A stretch of 64,000 nt of DNA. Origin: Paenibacillus sp. Root444D2. Its GTDB lineage: Bacteria > Bacillota > Bacilli > Paenibacillales > NBRC-103111. Each line of letters starts with the position of its first letter. Positions within the stretch are counted from its first letter, which is position 1. The stretch lies in NCBI RefSeq assembly GCF_001426375.1, contig NZ_LMEO01000045.1:805173-869172 (forward strand), read 5' to 3'. Below the pieces are notes generated by a model. It saw nothing but the letters and a program-made list of their open reading frames with translations, was not told the DNA's origin and did no database searches. The position numbers and the translations under genes were made by a program. Positions 53,190 through 62,892 of the stretch are shown piece after piece.

Positions 53190-54539
53190 TTATTTTTTTT
53201 CAGCCTTAATCGCTTGATCCGCTCTTGTCTTCATATTCTGAATGGCTTTGTCTAAGGGCTGCACACCCATGACGTATTTCTCTGTTTCTTCATTAATGAT
53301 TTTGGTCATTTCCGGTAAAGCGGTGGAAATCGTTTGAACGGGGAACGTATAATCGCCTTTGATTAGAGATTTCAGAGAATCCACGTTAATTAGGTTTCCT
53401 GCATCTCCAACCATGAGCTCAGCCACCTTATCTACATCAATCTTCTTGGAAGACGGCAACCGTCCACCCGGAATCATGAGAAGATTCCCTTCGGTTAGGT
53501 ACCACGAGATAAATTGAAAGGCTTCGTCTTTGTTCGAAGACGTATTGTTAATCGACATGAAGTCGTTGAAGCCTGCTGTATTCACTTTGCCGCCCTTCTC
53601 TAACTGGGGTACTGGCGCAAAAATGGTTTTGAAGTCATGCGGGAAGCTTTTCGTATCCTTTACATTCCTTAGCAGATGTGTACCTCCGAAAATCATGGCT
53701 GATTTACCGGTTAGAAGCTCGTTTGGAGGAAGCAGTTTGTTGGCGATAATTTCTGGCCACTTGACCGATAATCCTTTGTCCTGCAGCGCTTTTTGATATT
53801 CCAAGCCCTTCTTGACGGCAGGACTGTCGAAGGTTGACAATCCATCCGCTGTATAGTAGGAATCCACCGGCTTATTCTCAAGAATGGCAAAACGCACCAT
53901 ATTATCGTCTGGAACCTTGATAAAACTGCCCTTCTGGTCCGGTGTATGCAGCTTCTCGGCAAGAGTCATGTAGTCATCCCATGTCCATCCTTGAGCCGGA
54001 ATCTTCTCTCCCGCTTTCTCCAAGGCCGTTTGATTAATCATAACGGAAGATAATAGCTTCATAGCCGGTAGATAGTGCGTTTTCCCTTTATACGGGACGA
54101 CATTATCTTTGCCAATAATATCATCCACATTAAGCTTATATTTGCTAATCAAATCATCCAACGGAAAGGTGACGCCCGCATTCGCTCGGCGATTGTAATT
54201 CGTTTCTCCATAACTGAAGAAGATGTCTGGAGCATCGGAGTTGCTAATAAGTGCCGTATCGAGCTTCGTGTTGCCGCTATCGTCGTTCACGTAACGTGTA
54301 TACTCCACTTGAATATCAGGATGTAAGCTGTTCCACTTCGTGACCACGTCCTTGGGTCCACTTTCTTCTGGAATGCCGCCCCACATCTTAAGTTTGACGG
54401 CTTTCTTGGGAACTGCGGAGCTTGCAGTCGTTGCTGCAGCGGGAGATGAGCTTGATGGGTTGTCGCCTTTTGCACAGCCGGAAAGCATCAAACTAAATGC
54501 CATTGTGAGTGATAGTGCGGAATAAATCGATTTGTTCAT
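53190..54539 (-). CDS. sugar ABC transporter substrate-binding lipoprotein
   Basis: This 449-aa family 1 binding protein has lipobox LSGC (Cys22), a Ser/Ala-rich linker, 'LKMWGGIPEESGPKDVVTKW' and 'NSDAPDIFFSYGETNYN', typical of sugar binders in Paenibacillus. ATG 54539 follows AGAGGGG. It is the first gene of the importer unit and is followed by a terminator, an arrangement that gives the binding protein in excess over the permeases. The kinase/regulator pair at 54659-57972, just upstream on the same strand, probably controls it. Confidence 0.95.
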   Translation of the reverse strand: MNKSIYSALSLTMAFSLMLSGCAKGDNPSSSSPAAATTASSAVPKKAVKLKMWGGIPEESGPKDVVTKWNSLHPDIQVEYTRYVNDDSGNTKLDTALISNSDAPDIFFSYGETNYNRRANAGVTFPLDDLISKYKLNVDDIIGKDNVVPYKGKTHYLPAMKLLSSVMINQTALEKAGEKIPAQGWTWDDYMTLAEKLHTPDQKGSFIKVPDDNMVRFAILENKPVDSYYTADGLSTFDSPAVKKGLEYQKALQDKGLSVKWPEIIANKLLPPNELLTGKSAMIFGGTHLLRNVKDTKSFPHDFKTIFAPVPQLEKGGKVNTAGFNDFMSINNTSSNKDEAFQFISWYLTEGNLLMIPGGRLPSSKKIDVDKVAELMVGDAGNLINVDSLKSLIKGDYTFPVQTISTALPEMTKIINEETEKYVMGVQPLDKAIQNMKTRADQAIKAEKK

Positions 54540-54658
54540 ACTGGTAAAACCCCTCTCTTACTTGTTTTCATCCGTTAGGAACATCATTAGCATAGCAAAG
54601 TGATCATTCCTGCGTAATGAATTCATTTAAGATCTTACCTGTCTTGTTTTATCTACTT

Positions 54659-56254
54659 TTAATGAATATAGCGCTTCCGATATTCTTGCGGGTATATGCC
54701 TTCAATTTTTTTGAACAGCTTGGCGAAATAATTAGGGTCCGAATAGCCTATCGCGTCCGCAACTTCATAAATTTTAACATTGGAATCCTTGAGCAGTTCC
54801 CTGGCTTTCTTCATTCGTATACGAATCATGTAATCGATCATTGTTTCGCCGGTTTCTTTCTTGAATAAAGAGCTTAAATACGGTTCCGTAAAATTAACTT
54901 CTTTGGCCAAGTCGGACATTTTAAAGGAAGTACTGTACTTTTCTTCGATCATTCTTTGAACGGCTTGAATTTCCGGGCGAGGCTGATGAATCGCGCTTGC
55001 GCGCAAATGCTCGAAGAAGACTGAAATCCATCCAATCAACCAGTCGCTTATTTCTTGTATGGACTCAGATAGCCTCACGACATGATGAGGATACTTCCCA
55101 TCGTAAGGCACGATTGAATATAGGTCTCCTCCTTTATGTTGAAGGAACACCTCGAATAGATGGACAATATGCAGCCAACGTTCTCTGGCCAAATCTGGAT
55201 AAGGTCTAGGTACTCCGTCTTCTAAATAAGCCTCCGCCATATTTCTTATGGCATTCTGAAGTGCTTCTTTGTCTTGCCGAGCCATCATATCAAGCCATTC
55301 ATCCTGTGATGAAATAGGTAAAGCTTGGTTTGTAAACATTTGCTCCCTATAGTGAATGACACGACTCGAGTTATTGTAAAATCTCACCAAAAGCGCTTCA
55401 TCGGCAAACTTGCATGCTTCATGCAGGTCGTATGCTCGTTCAACAGGGGCATAAGTACCGAAATAGACAGCTAATTTGAGATAGCGTTGTATACATTCTG
55501 TCATCTCTTGAAGCATCGGCTCCGCCCCCATACCGGAGATCATACCGAAACGCCCTCCATCCATTTCCACAATGTGTCCTGCCTTATATTTGCGCATAAC
55601 TTCCCGAAGGATATTCATCACGGAAAAACGCAGCAGCTTTTCACTCTTAAAGCGATTCTCATCGACAACAGACTCGTATCGGTCAATTTTCATCATCGAA
55701 ACCGTCCATGGAAATGGGGGAAGTAGATTCGCATATTCCTCTGAGAGATCGTCCGCTTCCTTCTTTGAGTATTGCATGGTCAGGAGATCACGCAAATGCT
55801 TGTCAATGGTGATTTCTTGACGAAATTGAACCGTAGTCCGATTAAGCAGTAACATTTCCTCCTGCTTTTTACGTTCGTTCTCGATTTCCTTTTGCATTTG
55901 CTGCAGCTTGGTTTGAAGATCATCCGGCTGCATAGTTAGCTTCAATATGTAGTCGGAAGCTCCAAGCTGCAAGGCTCGCCTTACATACCCAAAATCATTA
56001 TAGTTGGATAAAATTAAAATTTTGATGTGAGGATATAATTCCTTCACCCGTTCCATCAGCGAGATACCATCCATATTCGGCATGGAAATGTCGGTAATCA
56101 AGAGATCACATGGCTTTTCAGAAAGAATGGTAAGCGCATCCAATCCATCCACTGCCTCGCCGATCAATTCAAAGCCAAATTCCTCCCAAGGAATAAACGT
56201 CTTGAGTCCAAGCCTCACCAGAAATTCATCTTCCACTAATAAAAGCTTCGTCAT
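54659..56254 (-). CDS. response regulator with AraC DNA-binding domain (YesN family)
   Basis: This 531-aa regulator has a receiver ('TKLLLVEDEFLVRLGLKTFI', phospho-Asp in 'LLITDISMPNMDG', Lys in 'YILKLTMQP'), a long central linker, and a C-terminal double HTH ('FKMSDLAKEVNFTEPYLSSL', 'IYEVADAIGYSDPNYFAKLF'). ATG 56254 follows GGAGGATC and overlaps the kinase stop by 4 bp. It probably activates the binding-protein promoter. Confidence 0.95.
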   Translation of the reverse strand: MTKLLLVEDEFLVRLGLKTFIPWEEFGFELIGEAVDGLDALTILSEKPCDLLITDISMPNMDGISLMERVKELYPHIKILILSNYNDFGYVRRALQLGASDYILKLTMQPDDLQTKLQQMQKEIENERKKQEEMLLLNRTTVQFRQEITIDKHLRDLLTMQYSKKEADDLSEEYANLLPPFPWTVSMMKIDRYESVVDENRFKSEKLLRFSVMNILREVMRKYKAGHIVEMDGGRFGMISGMGAEPMLQEMTECIQRYLKLAVYFGTYAPVERAYDLHEACKFADEALLVRFYNNSSRVIHYREQMFTNQALPISSQDEWLDMMARQDKEALQNAIRNMAEAYLEDGVPRPYPDLARERWLHIVHLFEVFLQHKGGDLYSIVPYDGKYPHHVVRLSESIQEISDWLIGWISVFFEHLRASAIHQPRPEIQAVQRMIEEKYSTSFKMSDLAKEVNFTEPYLSSLFKKETGETMIDYMIRIRMKKARELLKDSNVKIYEVADAIGYSDPNYFAKLFKKIEGIYPQEYRKRYIH

Positions 56255-57972
56255 GCTGGATCCTCCATCCGCTTCCAAGGCAGCTTAATAACCGTCTCCG
56301 CTCCAGCATCCATGCCATTGTGCATAAATAGCCCATAGGGTTCCCCGAAATGCATGCGAATCCGACTCTGAACATTCTCAAGTCCGATTCCACTATATTT
56401 CCCTTGCCTTATGGGATCGGATTTCTCAAGAGCGTCATCGGCAAGCTTTCTCTCAGACAGCCCTTGTCCATTATCTGTAACGGTAACAAACAACAAATCA
56501 TCTTCATGATAAGCCGTAATACGGATGATCAGAGGCATACGGTTCCCATGGATGATGCTGTTTTCCACAATAGGTTGAAGGGTGAATTTAAGAATGCGAG
56601 CAGACAATAGACTTTCATCGACATGAATCAACATCTCTATATTATCGTTAAACCGAATTTTTTGCAGCGAAAAATAATGTTGTATAAAATCAAGCTCATC
56701 TCTCAGTGTGACAACTTCGCTCTCCTGCTTCATACTGTAGCTGAGCATAATACCAAGGGATGTAATCATATCCCCAACGTTTTTAGCGCCCGAAAATACA
56801 GCCAGCCACTTAATGGAATTGAGTGCGTTAAATAAGAAATGGGGAGAAATTTGAGCTTGCAGGGCATGAAACCGTGCTTCCTCTTTAAGCTGCTGCTCTT
56901 CTCGAAGAGTCGTAACCATTTCCTTCAAGCTCGACAGCATACGGTTGAAATGATGGCTCAGAAGCCCGATTTCATCGTTTCCTCCTGCCAAAGCGGGCTT
57001 TTCGAAATTTCCGAATGCAGCTTTTCCCATTGCCTGCACGAGCGAGCGAATAGGCTTCATCAAACGAAGGGTAAAGATGACATAGATGAAAAGAAAACAT
57101 GCGAATAAAACGATGACACTCCACGTCGTTGTGGAACGTACGTTTTTCAACTGCTGCATCCATTGTTCCTGCATGGGGATCCATTGCAATTGCCAGCCGG
57201 TTGCTTTTAAGGTTTGTAGGAATGTGGATCGTTCCTCTCCCGATTCAGCCCTGTTCCACAAATCATTTTGTCCCCACAGCAAACGGTTTTTATCGGATAT
57301 CAGGAATTGGGCAGGGGAATCCTTCTCTAACCCATTAGAAACGAGAAACATTTCCTTGATTGGAAATGCGATAAAAACTAAGCCATACCCCTTTGTCGTC
57401 TCCCCTTTAATTAACCGGGCCATGGTAATAAAGCCCCCTTCTTGGTTGCCCTCAAGCCCTTTTACTCTCAGAGAAGGGTTCACGTCCCAAGCTGGAGCAC
57501 CGTTTCTTTCTCTGGCTTGTTTCACATAATCCGGTATCACTTTAAGAATCGCTTCGTCTTGATTGGTCGCATAGATGCTGCCATTAAATCCATAAACCGC
57601 AACAATGGCATGGTTGTCCAAAATATATGAGATCAGGTTGTCCATCTTGCTCTGTAGACCAATTACCCTCTGGTAGGTAGGATAATCATCTAAATCCGAC
57701 TGCCCCGAACTTCTTAGCAATTGCAAGACATCATAGTCGTTCGTGAGCAAATTCGAAACATTTAACGTCCGATTCAGCATATCGTCGGCTCGATCCGTAA
57801 CCCGCTTTAGAACCTGGGCTTGTGTGTCGGTCATTTGTCTCATAAATATTTTGTCTGATTGAACGAAGTAAAGATACATCATAAATAAAATGGGAGCCAC
57901 AATAAACAACGTAAATGCAAGTAAAAACTTCAGGCGCAAAGAGAAAAATATTTGCCTCTTGTTCATTGTCAT
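56251..57972 (-). CDS. sensor histidine kinase (YesM family)
   Basis: This 573-aa membrane kinase has helix 1 at residues about 10-32 ('LKFLLAFTLFIVAPILFMMY'), an extracellular domain, helix 2 ('WSVIVLFACFLFIYVIFTLR'), HAMP, the phospho-acceptor region 'ALQAQISPHFLFNALNSIKW', and ATPase boxes 'PIVENSIIHGN' and 'VTDNGQGL'. ATG 57972 follows AAGGGGAGAG. It is translationally coupled to the regulator at 54659. It should sense the ligand of the downstream importer. Confidence 0.95.
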   Translation of the reverse strand: MTMNKRQIFFSLRLKFLLAFTLFIVAPILFMMYLYFVQSDKIFMRQMTDTQAQVLKRVTDRADDMLNRTLNVSNLLTNDYDVLQLLRSSGQSDLDDYPTYQRVIGLQSKMDNLISYILDNHAIVAVYGFNGSIYATNQDEAILKVIPDYVKQARERNGAPAWDVNPSLRVKGLEGNQEGGFITMARLIKGETTKGYGLVFIAFPIKEMFLVSNGLEKDSPAQFLISDKNRLLWGQNDLWNRAESGEERSTFLQTLKATGWQLQWIPMQEQWMQQLKNVRSTTTWSVIVLFACFLFIYVIFTLRLMKPIRSLVQAMGKAAFGNFEKPALAGGNDEIGLLSHHFNRMLSSLKEMVTTLREEQQLKEEARFHALQAQISPHFLFNALNSIKWLAVFSGAKNVGDMITSLGIMLSYSMKQESEVVTLRDELDFIQHYFSLQKIRFNDNIEMLIHVDESLLSARILKFTLQPIVENSIIHGNRMPLIIRITAYHEDDLLFVTVTDNGQGLSERKLADDALEKSDPIRQGKYSGIGLENVQSRIRMHFGEPYGLFMHNGMDAGAETVIKLPWKRMEDPA

Positions 57973-58244
57973 TTTCTCTCCCCTTCGGAACAAATGTACA
58001 ATAGCAACCGTCCACTGAACGGTTGCCATGAATACTTATATATTTAGTATTATAACTCCTACATTACTTATATAAATAGGTTCTATTTTATGTTTAAGCA
58101 CGGTTATATTTAATTTTCTCCGTTAGCCATCAATGTCCCTCGCAGGGCACCAAATCTGACGGTTCCATAATAGCCAACAACTCTAATGCAGCAAGCGGCG
58201 AAAGTCGCGAGCTTTGTCCCTTTGTTCGGCGAGAACGACTCGAT

Positions 58245-58260
58245 GGCTGTCCCAAAAGTC
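58245..58260 (+). repeat. isolated IS-like terminal word
   Basis: GGCTGTCCCAAAAGTC matches both arms of the hairpin at 58391-58438 over its first 13 bases. It is similar to ends I associate with IS1182-type elements. No transposase lies between, so this may be an excision scar or a miniature element end. Confidence 0.4.
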
Positions 58261-58390
58261 ACATTAGGAAATTCGGCTCCCACTTTGTGAATTTCGCAGT
58301 TTGCATGCTACTTCCATTGGATTTATCTAGTGGAAGTATGAATTTCATTCTGAATACCGATTCGAATGTCCCGGAAGGTCAATAAGCCTT

Positions 58391-58438
58391 AAGGGGCTGT
58401 CCCAAAAATAGATTTATCTACTTTTGGGACAGCCCCTT
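58391..58438. terminator. 48-nt near-perfect hairpin with IS-like arms
   Basis: AAGGGGCTGTCCCAAAA (58391-58407) pairs perfectly with TTTTGGGACAGCCCCTT (58422-58438), and an inner TAGAT/ATCTA pair extends the stem. It could terminate transcription arriving from 58614 on the minus strand and may derive from an insertion-sequence end. Confidence 0.5.
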
Positions 58439-58613
58439 CGAAGTTGAACTATTGTTCTCCGTCTTAATTAACATTGCCAAAAAGTACGACTCCGGATTAC
58501 TCAATATGGCTGTGAATTCCTGTGAGCTTGCGTGGGAAAATCAAATCATACTAAGGTCATTTCCGGACCCCAAAATCTCCAAAGCAGAAATGAATGTCCA
58601 CTTCTTTCAGCAA

Positions 58614-61082
58614 TTAATGAATCGCATACCTGCCCTCTTCAATGGACAGATTCATAACCCGCTCGGACTTGGTGTTGATTAGTTGAAAATTGGCGGTGGA
58701 TGTTCCTACATTTAATATCGTAATTCGGTCTGACAGAATGTTAATATCCAGATTTAGAGAATCCACTTCACTTGATTCCAAACGGTATAACTCCGGCAGA
58801 TAACCACTGCTAAATCCATCAATCGAATCGGACCATACGTAATGTCCGAATCCAATACGATTATTCCCCCTATATAATGGAACCGAACCGTCTTTGAGCA
58901 TTTTCTTACCTGAGACTGTTTTTGGACCTGATTCAAAATGGATATAAGCTAAATAACCATCTATCTCCAGAAGCAGCGCATGCTCCGCTTGATCGGAGAG
59001 CAGGGACACATTTTGATGGGAAAGTGCCGTCTCCTCATGAGTTTGATTTGGGAGGGCAACAACAATGAAGGGCTTTAAGGTCTCATTTTCATGAAACTCC
59101 ACAGCTCCGCCATCATTCATGATCAGTACATCCTCTACCCCTTTCCATTTGGGATATACATGCTTGTTCACATAAGTAATCCCTGCGGATCCGTAAATCA
59201 GATAGCCAATTTCGTTATCCATATTTAAATACGGATATACCGGGTAATTCTTTACCAGGTTGGGCTGATCCCCGTAGAACCCTTTAAACGTTTCGGAATC
59301 GCCCGGAAAATAAAGAGTTCTTTGACCTGGAGCAAGCTCGGGCATAGCCGAATAATTTTCATTACGGATCCCTATCATACCTGTTTTAAGTTCAAGTACT
59401 TTACAAGCTTTAACGGCATGAAACTGTTCTGCATAAACGCTATTCCCATTTGGGAGGGCAACAAACGCGACATTCTGCATGAGCTCGCGGTTTCCTCTGC
59501 CTATGGTAACAACGGCACCAAAACCATCCTCAAATGTGTTAATGCGTTGTTTCATCACGTCTCTAATGATAGATTCGTTAGATAAACCTGGGGTTCCCAG
59601 TGATTGTTCAAACTGAACTGTTCCCGTAAAGCTTGCGTATAACGGAGTAATCGTCCATAAACCCTTCTTGGGAAGGCTTAACGCCATTACATTGTTGCGC
59701 CAGCTAAAGCAAGTAAAGCTTTCCTTCGTCCGATGTACGATGGTATTCCCGTAGGGGTATTCATATACACCGGAAAGACGTGAAATCATTTCTGTTGGGT
59801 CGTTCGGCTCCACTCCTGGACCCCCAAAGACGTGAAGCAGGTAGGATTTTGTTAAATCAAGCGCGGAGCCCGGCTCCAAATCTTTGGCAAACTGAGCATG
59901 CGCAAGATTAATCACACACTCTTCTCCTCTTTCCTCTAATAGGCAGCCCCTTGAATTGCTTAGCTGAATCTTCTCAATGGTATCAAGTGCGCTTCGCTCA
60001 AACCTTGCTGCATCCGAATGATTATGCAGCACATTCAAAATCGTATGAGTTAATTGACGCTCATGTTGGCGATTGTACCACCAATCCTGTCCCTGAACCG
60101 GGACAGCCAATCCGTCAAACTGCGCCCATATTTTAACCGTTTGATCGTATAGATTTACATTATTATGGACAGCACTGTCTAGTACTTCCTGCCCTCCCAT
60201 TAAGGAGAGCGTGGCGTGGAAGGCCCGCAGATTCGTTCCTGCACATAGGTAGCTGGGATGTACAAAAGCATGATTTTCTGTTGTGAAATCCGGGTGAAAT
60301 GTGACCGTTTTTATTCGATTCCCTGCAGGTGTGTCAATAAGTCCGGATGGGTCTGCCAAGCGATCCTTATATGTAGTAACAGAGCTGATCGACCATTGAA
60401 CGAATCCCTTCTTCCAAGCCGAATGATGTGGATGGTCCGGGAATAAAGCTACACCTGCGGCTATCCCTGCAGAAGTCCAAGCGTTCTCTTCACACTGCGT
60501 ATCATAATAGGTTCCATTTCGCGGTTCTTCATCCGACCAGCGATCGGCGTAGCTTGCGATCATATTCTGCACAAGGATTCTGGTTTCGTCGTCTAAATCA
60601 TCCCATAGAAGCCACGCGGCATGTGATAAGGAAGCTATGGATCTACCATTCTGGCTTGCCATGAAGAAGTTATCTCCTTCACCGCCCCACTTCTTCTCAC
60701 TGCAATAAGGATTGATCCCTTTAACCCTGACACATTCGCTCGGTCCTGTATCATGAGTAAAACCAGCGTAGCGAAGGCCCATGATGGCTTTCTGCTTCAA
60801 TGTTTCACGGTTAATACCTGTAGCCTGCCTATCATAATCTCCAAGCTTGGCTAGTACAGCAAAAATGAACGAGCTCGCAGCCGTATCCGAGCAGTACCAA
60901 AAGTTTCCGCCAAAAAAGTGGCCGCTGTTTGGTTTTCCGTCCCATTTTTCAAATTGCTCATTAGCGAATGGCAGCCATCTCAATAAAATGTTATAAATGC
61001 GTCTTGACATTTCATTTTCCTTCGCATGATCCCAGCGGATTGGAGCTACCTTCCACACTTCGGCAGCCGGAGTAAATTCCAT
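58614..61082 (-). CDS. alpha/alpha-toroid-like protein, possible polysaccharide lyase
   Basis: This 822-aa cytoplasmic protein has no signal or membrane helix. The N-terminal 400 residues are helical with repeating aromatic clusters, 'CEENAWTSAGIAAG' (about 197-210) and 'ENHAFVHPSY' (about 269-278), an Asn-His plus Tyr arrangement seen in alginate/heparin-lyase-like toroids. A long beta-rich C-terminal half follows ('EYPYGNTIVHRTKESF', 'VVTIGRG', 'VRFxx'-poor end). I do not recognise a named family. ATG 61082 follows AAGGAAG. It is the third gene of a unit with a NodB-like protein and an aminotransferase, so degradation or remodelling of an unusual sugar polymer is plausible. Confidence 0.55.
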   Translation of the reverse strand: MEFTPAAEVWKVAPIRWDHAKENEMSRRIYNILLRWLPFANEQFEKWDGKPNSGHFFGGNFWYCSDTAASSFIFAVLAKLGDYDRQATGINRETLKQKAIMGLRYAGFTHDTGPSECVRVKGINPYCSEKKWGGEGDNFFMASQNGRSIASLSHAAWLLWDDLDDETRILVQNMIASYADRWSDEEPRNGTYYDTQCEENAWTSAGIAAGVALFPDHPHHSAWKKGFVQWSISSVTTYKDRLADPSGLIDTPAGNRIKTVTFHPDFTTENHAFVHPSYLCAGTNLRAFHATLSLMGGQEVLDSAVHNNVNLYDQTVKIWAQFDGLAVPVQGQDWWYNRQHERQLTHTILNVLHNHSDAARFERSALDTIEKIQLSNSRGCLLEERGEECVINLAHAQFAKDLEPGSALDLTKSYLLHVFGGPGVEPNDPTEMISRLSGVYEYPYGNTIVHRTKESFTCFSWRNNVMALSLPKKGLWTITPLYASFTGTVQFEQSLGTPGLSNESIIRDVMKQRINTFEDGFGAVVTIGRGNRELMQNVAFVALPNGNSVYAEQFHAVKACKVLELKTGMIGIRNENYSAMPELAPGQRTLYFPGDSETFKGFYGDQPNLVKNYPVYPYLNMDNEIGYLIYGSAGITYVNKHVYPKWKGVEDVLIMNDGGAVEFHENETLKPFIVVALPNQTHEETALSHQNVSLLSDQAEHALLLEIDGYLAYIHFESGPKTVSGKKMLKDGSVPLYRGNNRIGFGHYVWSDSIDGFSSGYLPELYRLESSEVDSLNLDINILSDRITILNVGTSTANFQLINTKSERVMNLSIEEGRYAIH

Positions 61083-61116
61083 GATACCCACACTTCCTTA
61101 TTAAGAAATAATTAGA

Positions 61117-62862
61117 TTACAAAACAGCTTTACGGCATAGTACACCATGCCGTCTTTCTGATACATGCCTATGCTGAGCTTCTTCACTTTCCGTCAGCGG
61201 AATCCAAACTACAACATTTTCACATTCCATAAGGCCTTCAATAATCGGGTTGCCTTCTTGGTCGAGCTTGAGAATTTGCAGCTTTCTGCGTGCCCGCTCC
61301 CAATCGTTAATTTGTTTACCTGTCCAAAATACAAATCCTTGCGGTCTGGCTTGCCTAACAATGCTCCGAAGCCAATCCCTGATAAATTCCTTGTTATGGA
61401 TATGAATAGGATGGAAGCAAAAGTGGGCAACACCCTCTACCCTCTTAGCTTGCTCCAGAAAAGGAGCGATAAGACTCGTATCTAGACTAAGAAAATCACC
61501 ATAAAGGAAGCTAATTTCAAGCACGTCATATAACCGGTTGTGCTCATCCGACCAGGCCATTGGAAAATAAGGATGACAGGTTCCAAATAGGAATCCTACA
61601 TTTCCTTTTTTACTGTTCCCTCTAGTTTGATCTGAGGCTACTCCATTGGCTTCACACCAACGAAACAACTCCCCCCAGCCCTCCACTCGCGTCAAATGAT
61701 TCTTATTTGAAGAAATGTGCTTAAGTCCGGTTGTTTCTCTAAACCAGTTCGCTTGCCGTTCAAACTCATCGGCTCCCCACCTGCCATGATCCACAGGAAC
61801 CGCGTTATAGTGGAGGCCGAGCTCGTCACCTGCTTGCAGAATTCGCTCATACATCGGCCTGCTGTACTCCTTCTCCATCATGCACCATGTAGCTGAGATT
61901 TCACATTCGCGGAGAAGCTGATACGTAGATTCTGCTTCAGTATCTCCAGTATGGTCACTGTCCAAGGAGATCAGAGCCACATGATCGATACCATTAGGCC
62001 AGTACCCGGTAAATGGCAGCGTCTTGCCTTGACCAACAACTCGCTGAAGAAGATGGCTAATGAGAATTTCCCGCCACAAGTCCGCATAGGGATGGGCAAA
62101 ATAAGGGACACCCGTTTCCGTCTTTACTCGGTCCATTTCCCAGTCCATTTCTACTTGATCATCAGCTTTAAGCACGCCGTCGTTAACCGGGCCTGTTCCG
62201 TCAGGCGCAGGATATCCATCCTCGAAAACAGGCTTTGTCCCCTGCATGAGGCCAACAACCGTATAAGGAATATTTATTGACCACCGATCAATAAAACCCA
62301 TTCCTACTGAAAATTGCTGAAGAGCATCGCCAGCGTGCTGTCCATTGGGATGGTCTTTTACGATCCGCCCGATTTCCCTTATAGGCTTGATCGTTTTCGT
62401 TTCTTGGATCTGATAAACACTGGGATTGTTCTTTGCTCCTTCTTCCTCACGAAGAGAATTGAGCTTCTGGATCCAAGGAGCGGCTTGCAAAAATCGGAGT
62501 GGTCTGCTTTCCTCGAAAAGGTCGGATGGCAGGTGAGCGTACCCTTTATCCGCTGGCCTTCCCAGCATATATCCAAATCTATCGGCAAGGCAGTTTAATC
62601 CGGCATAGGAAATGACCGTTCCACCCTGTTCAGCAAATTCCCATACAATCGAAGCAGTGTCTGTATGCTCCTCCATCAAACCAATTAAAAGCACATCCAA
62701 TTGACAAGCTTTGATCTGATTCACATTCGTTAGCCATTGAAAGGTTATGCCTCGGTGTGCAAGAATTTCTCCAAGAAACTGTTCGAATACATTGAGTCCA
62801 AACTCCCAACGCCGTTTCGCCGTGTTTTCATCTATCAGAATCCCTACTTTAGCCAGCTTCAT
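61117..62862 (-). CDS. two-domain protein: GATase-like N-domain and NodB-like deacetylase domain
   Basis: This 581-aa soluble protein has an N-terminal Rossmann-like domain (residues about 1-110, 'LDVLLIGLMEEHTD', 'FAEQGGTVISYAGLN') resembling the class I glutaminase-like domain found in beta-galactosidase and ThuA proteins. From about residue 290 a (beta/alpha) barrel follows with polysaccharide-deacetylase-like metal residues: Asp301 and Asp303-His304 in 'LISLDSDHTGD', His351 in 'ELGLHYN', and a His-rich strand 'HFCFHPIHIH' (about 480-489). It could remove acetyl or another acyl group from a sugar. It lies 34 bp before the toroid-like gene and 30 bp after the aminotransferase gene. Confidence 0.55.
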   Translation of the reverse strand: MKLAKVGILIDENTAKRRWEFGLNVFEQFLGEILAHRGITFQWLTNVNQIKACQLDVLLIGLMEEHTDTASIVWEFAEQGGTVISYAGLNCLADRFGYMLGRPADKGYAHLPSDLFEESRPLRFLQAAPWIQKLNSLREEEGAKNNPSVYQIQETKTIKPIREIGRIVKDHPNGQHAGDALQQFSVGMGFIDRWSINIPYTVVGLMQGTKPVFEDGYPAPDGTGPVNDGVLKADDQVEMDWEMDRVKTETGVPYFAHPYADLWREILISHLLQRVVGQGKTLPFTGYWPNGIDHVALISLDSDHTGDTEAESTYQLLRECEISATWCMMEKEYSRPMYERILQAGDELGLHYNAVPVDHGRWGADEFERQANWFRETTGLKHISSNKNHLTRVEGWGELFRWCEANGVASDQTRGNSKKGNVGFLFGTCHPYFPMAWSDEHNRLYDVLEISFLYGDFLSLDTSLIAPFLEQAKRVEGVAHFCFHPIHIHNKEFIRDWLRSIVRQARPQGFVFWTGKQINDWERARRKLQILKLDQEGNPIIEGLMECENVVVWIPLTESEEAQHRHVSERRHGVLCRKAVL

Positions 62863-62892
62863 GCTAAAACCCCCTTATTCCCATTCAATGTG

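Noticed and set aside
58452-58682. 76-aa plus-strand frame near the end of the toroid-like gene
   Set aside because: It overlaps the antisense of that gene, has no ribosome site and no recognisable motif.
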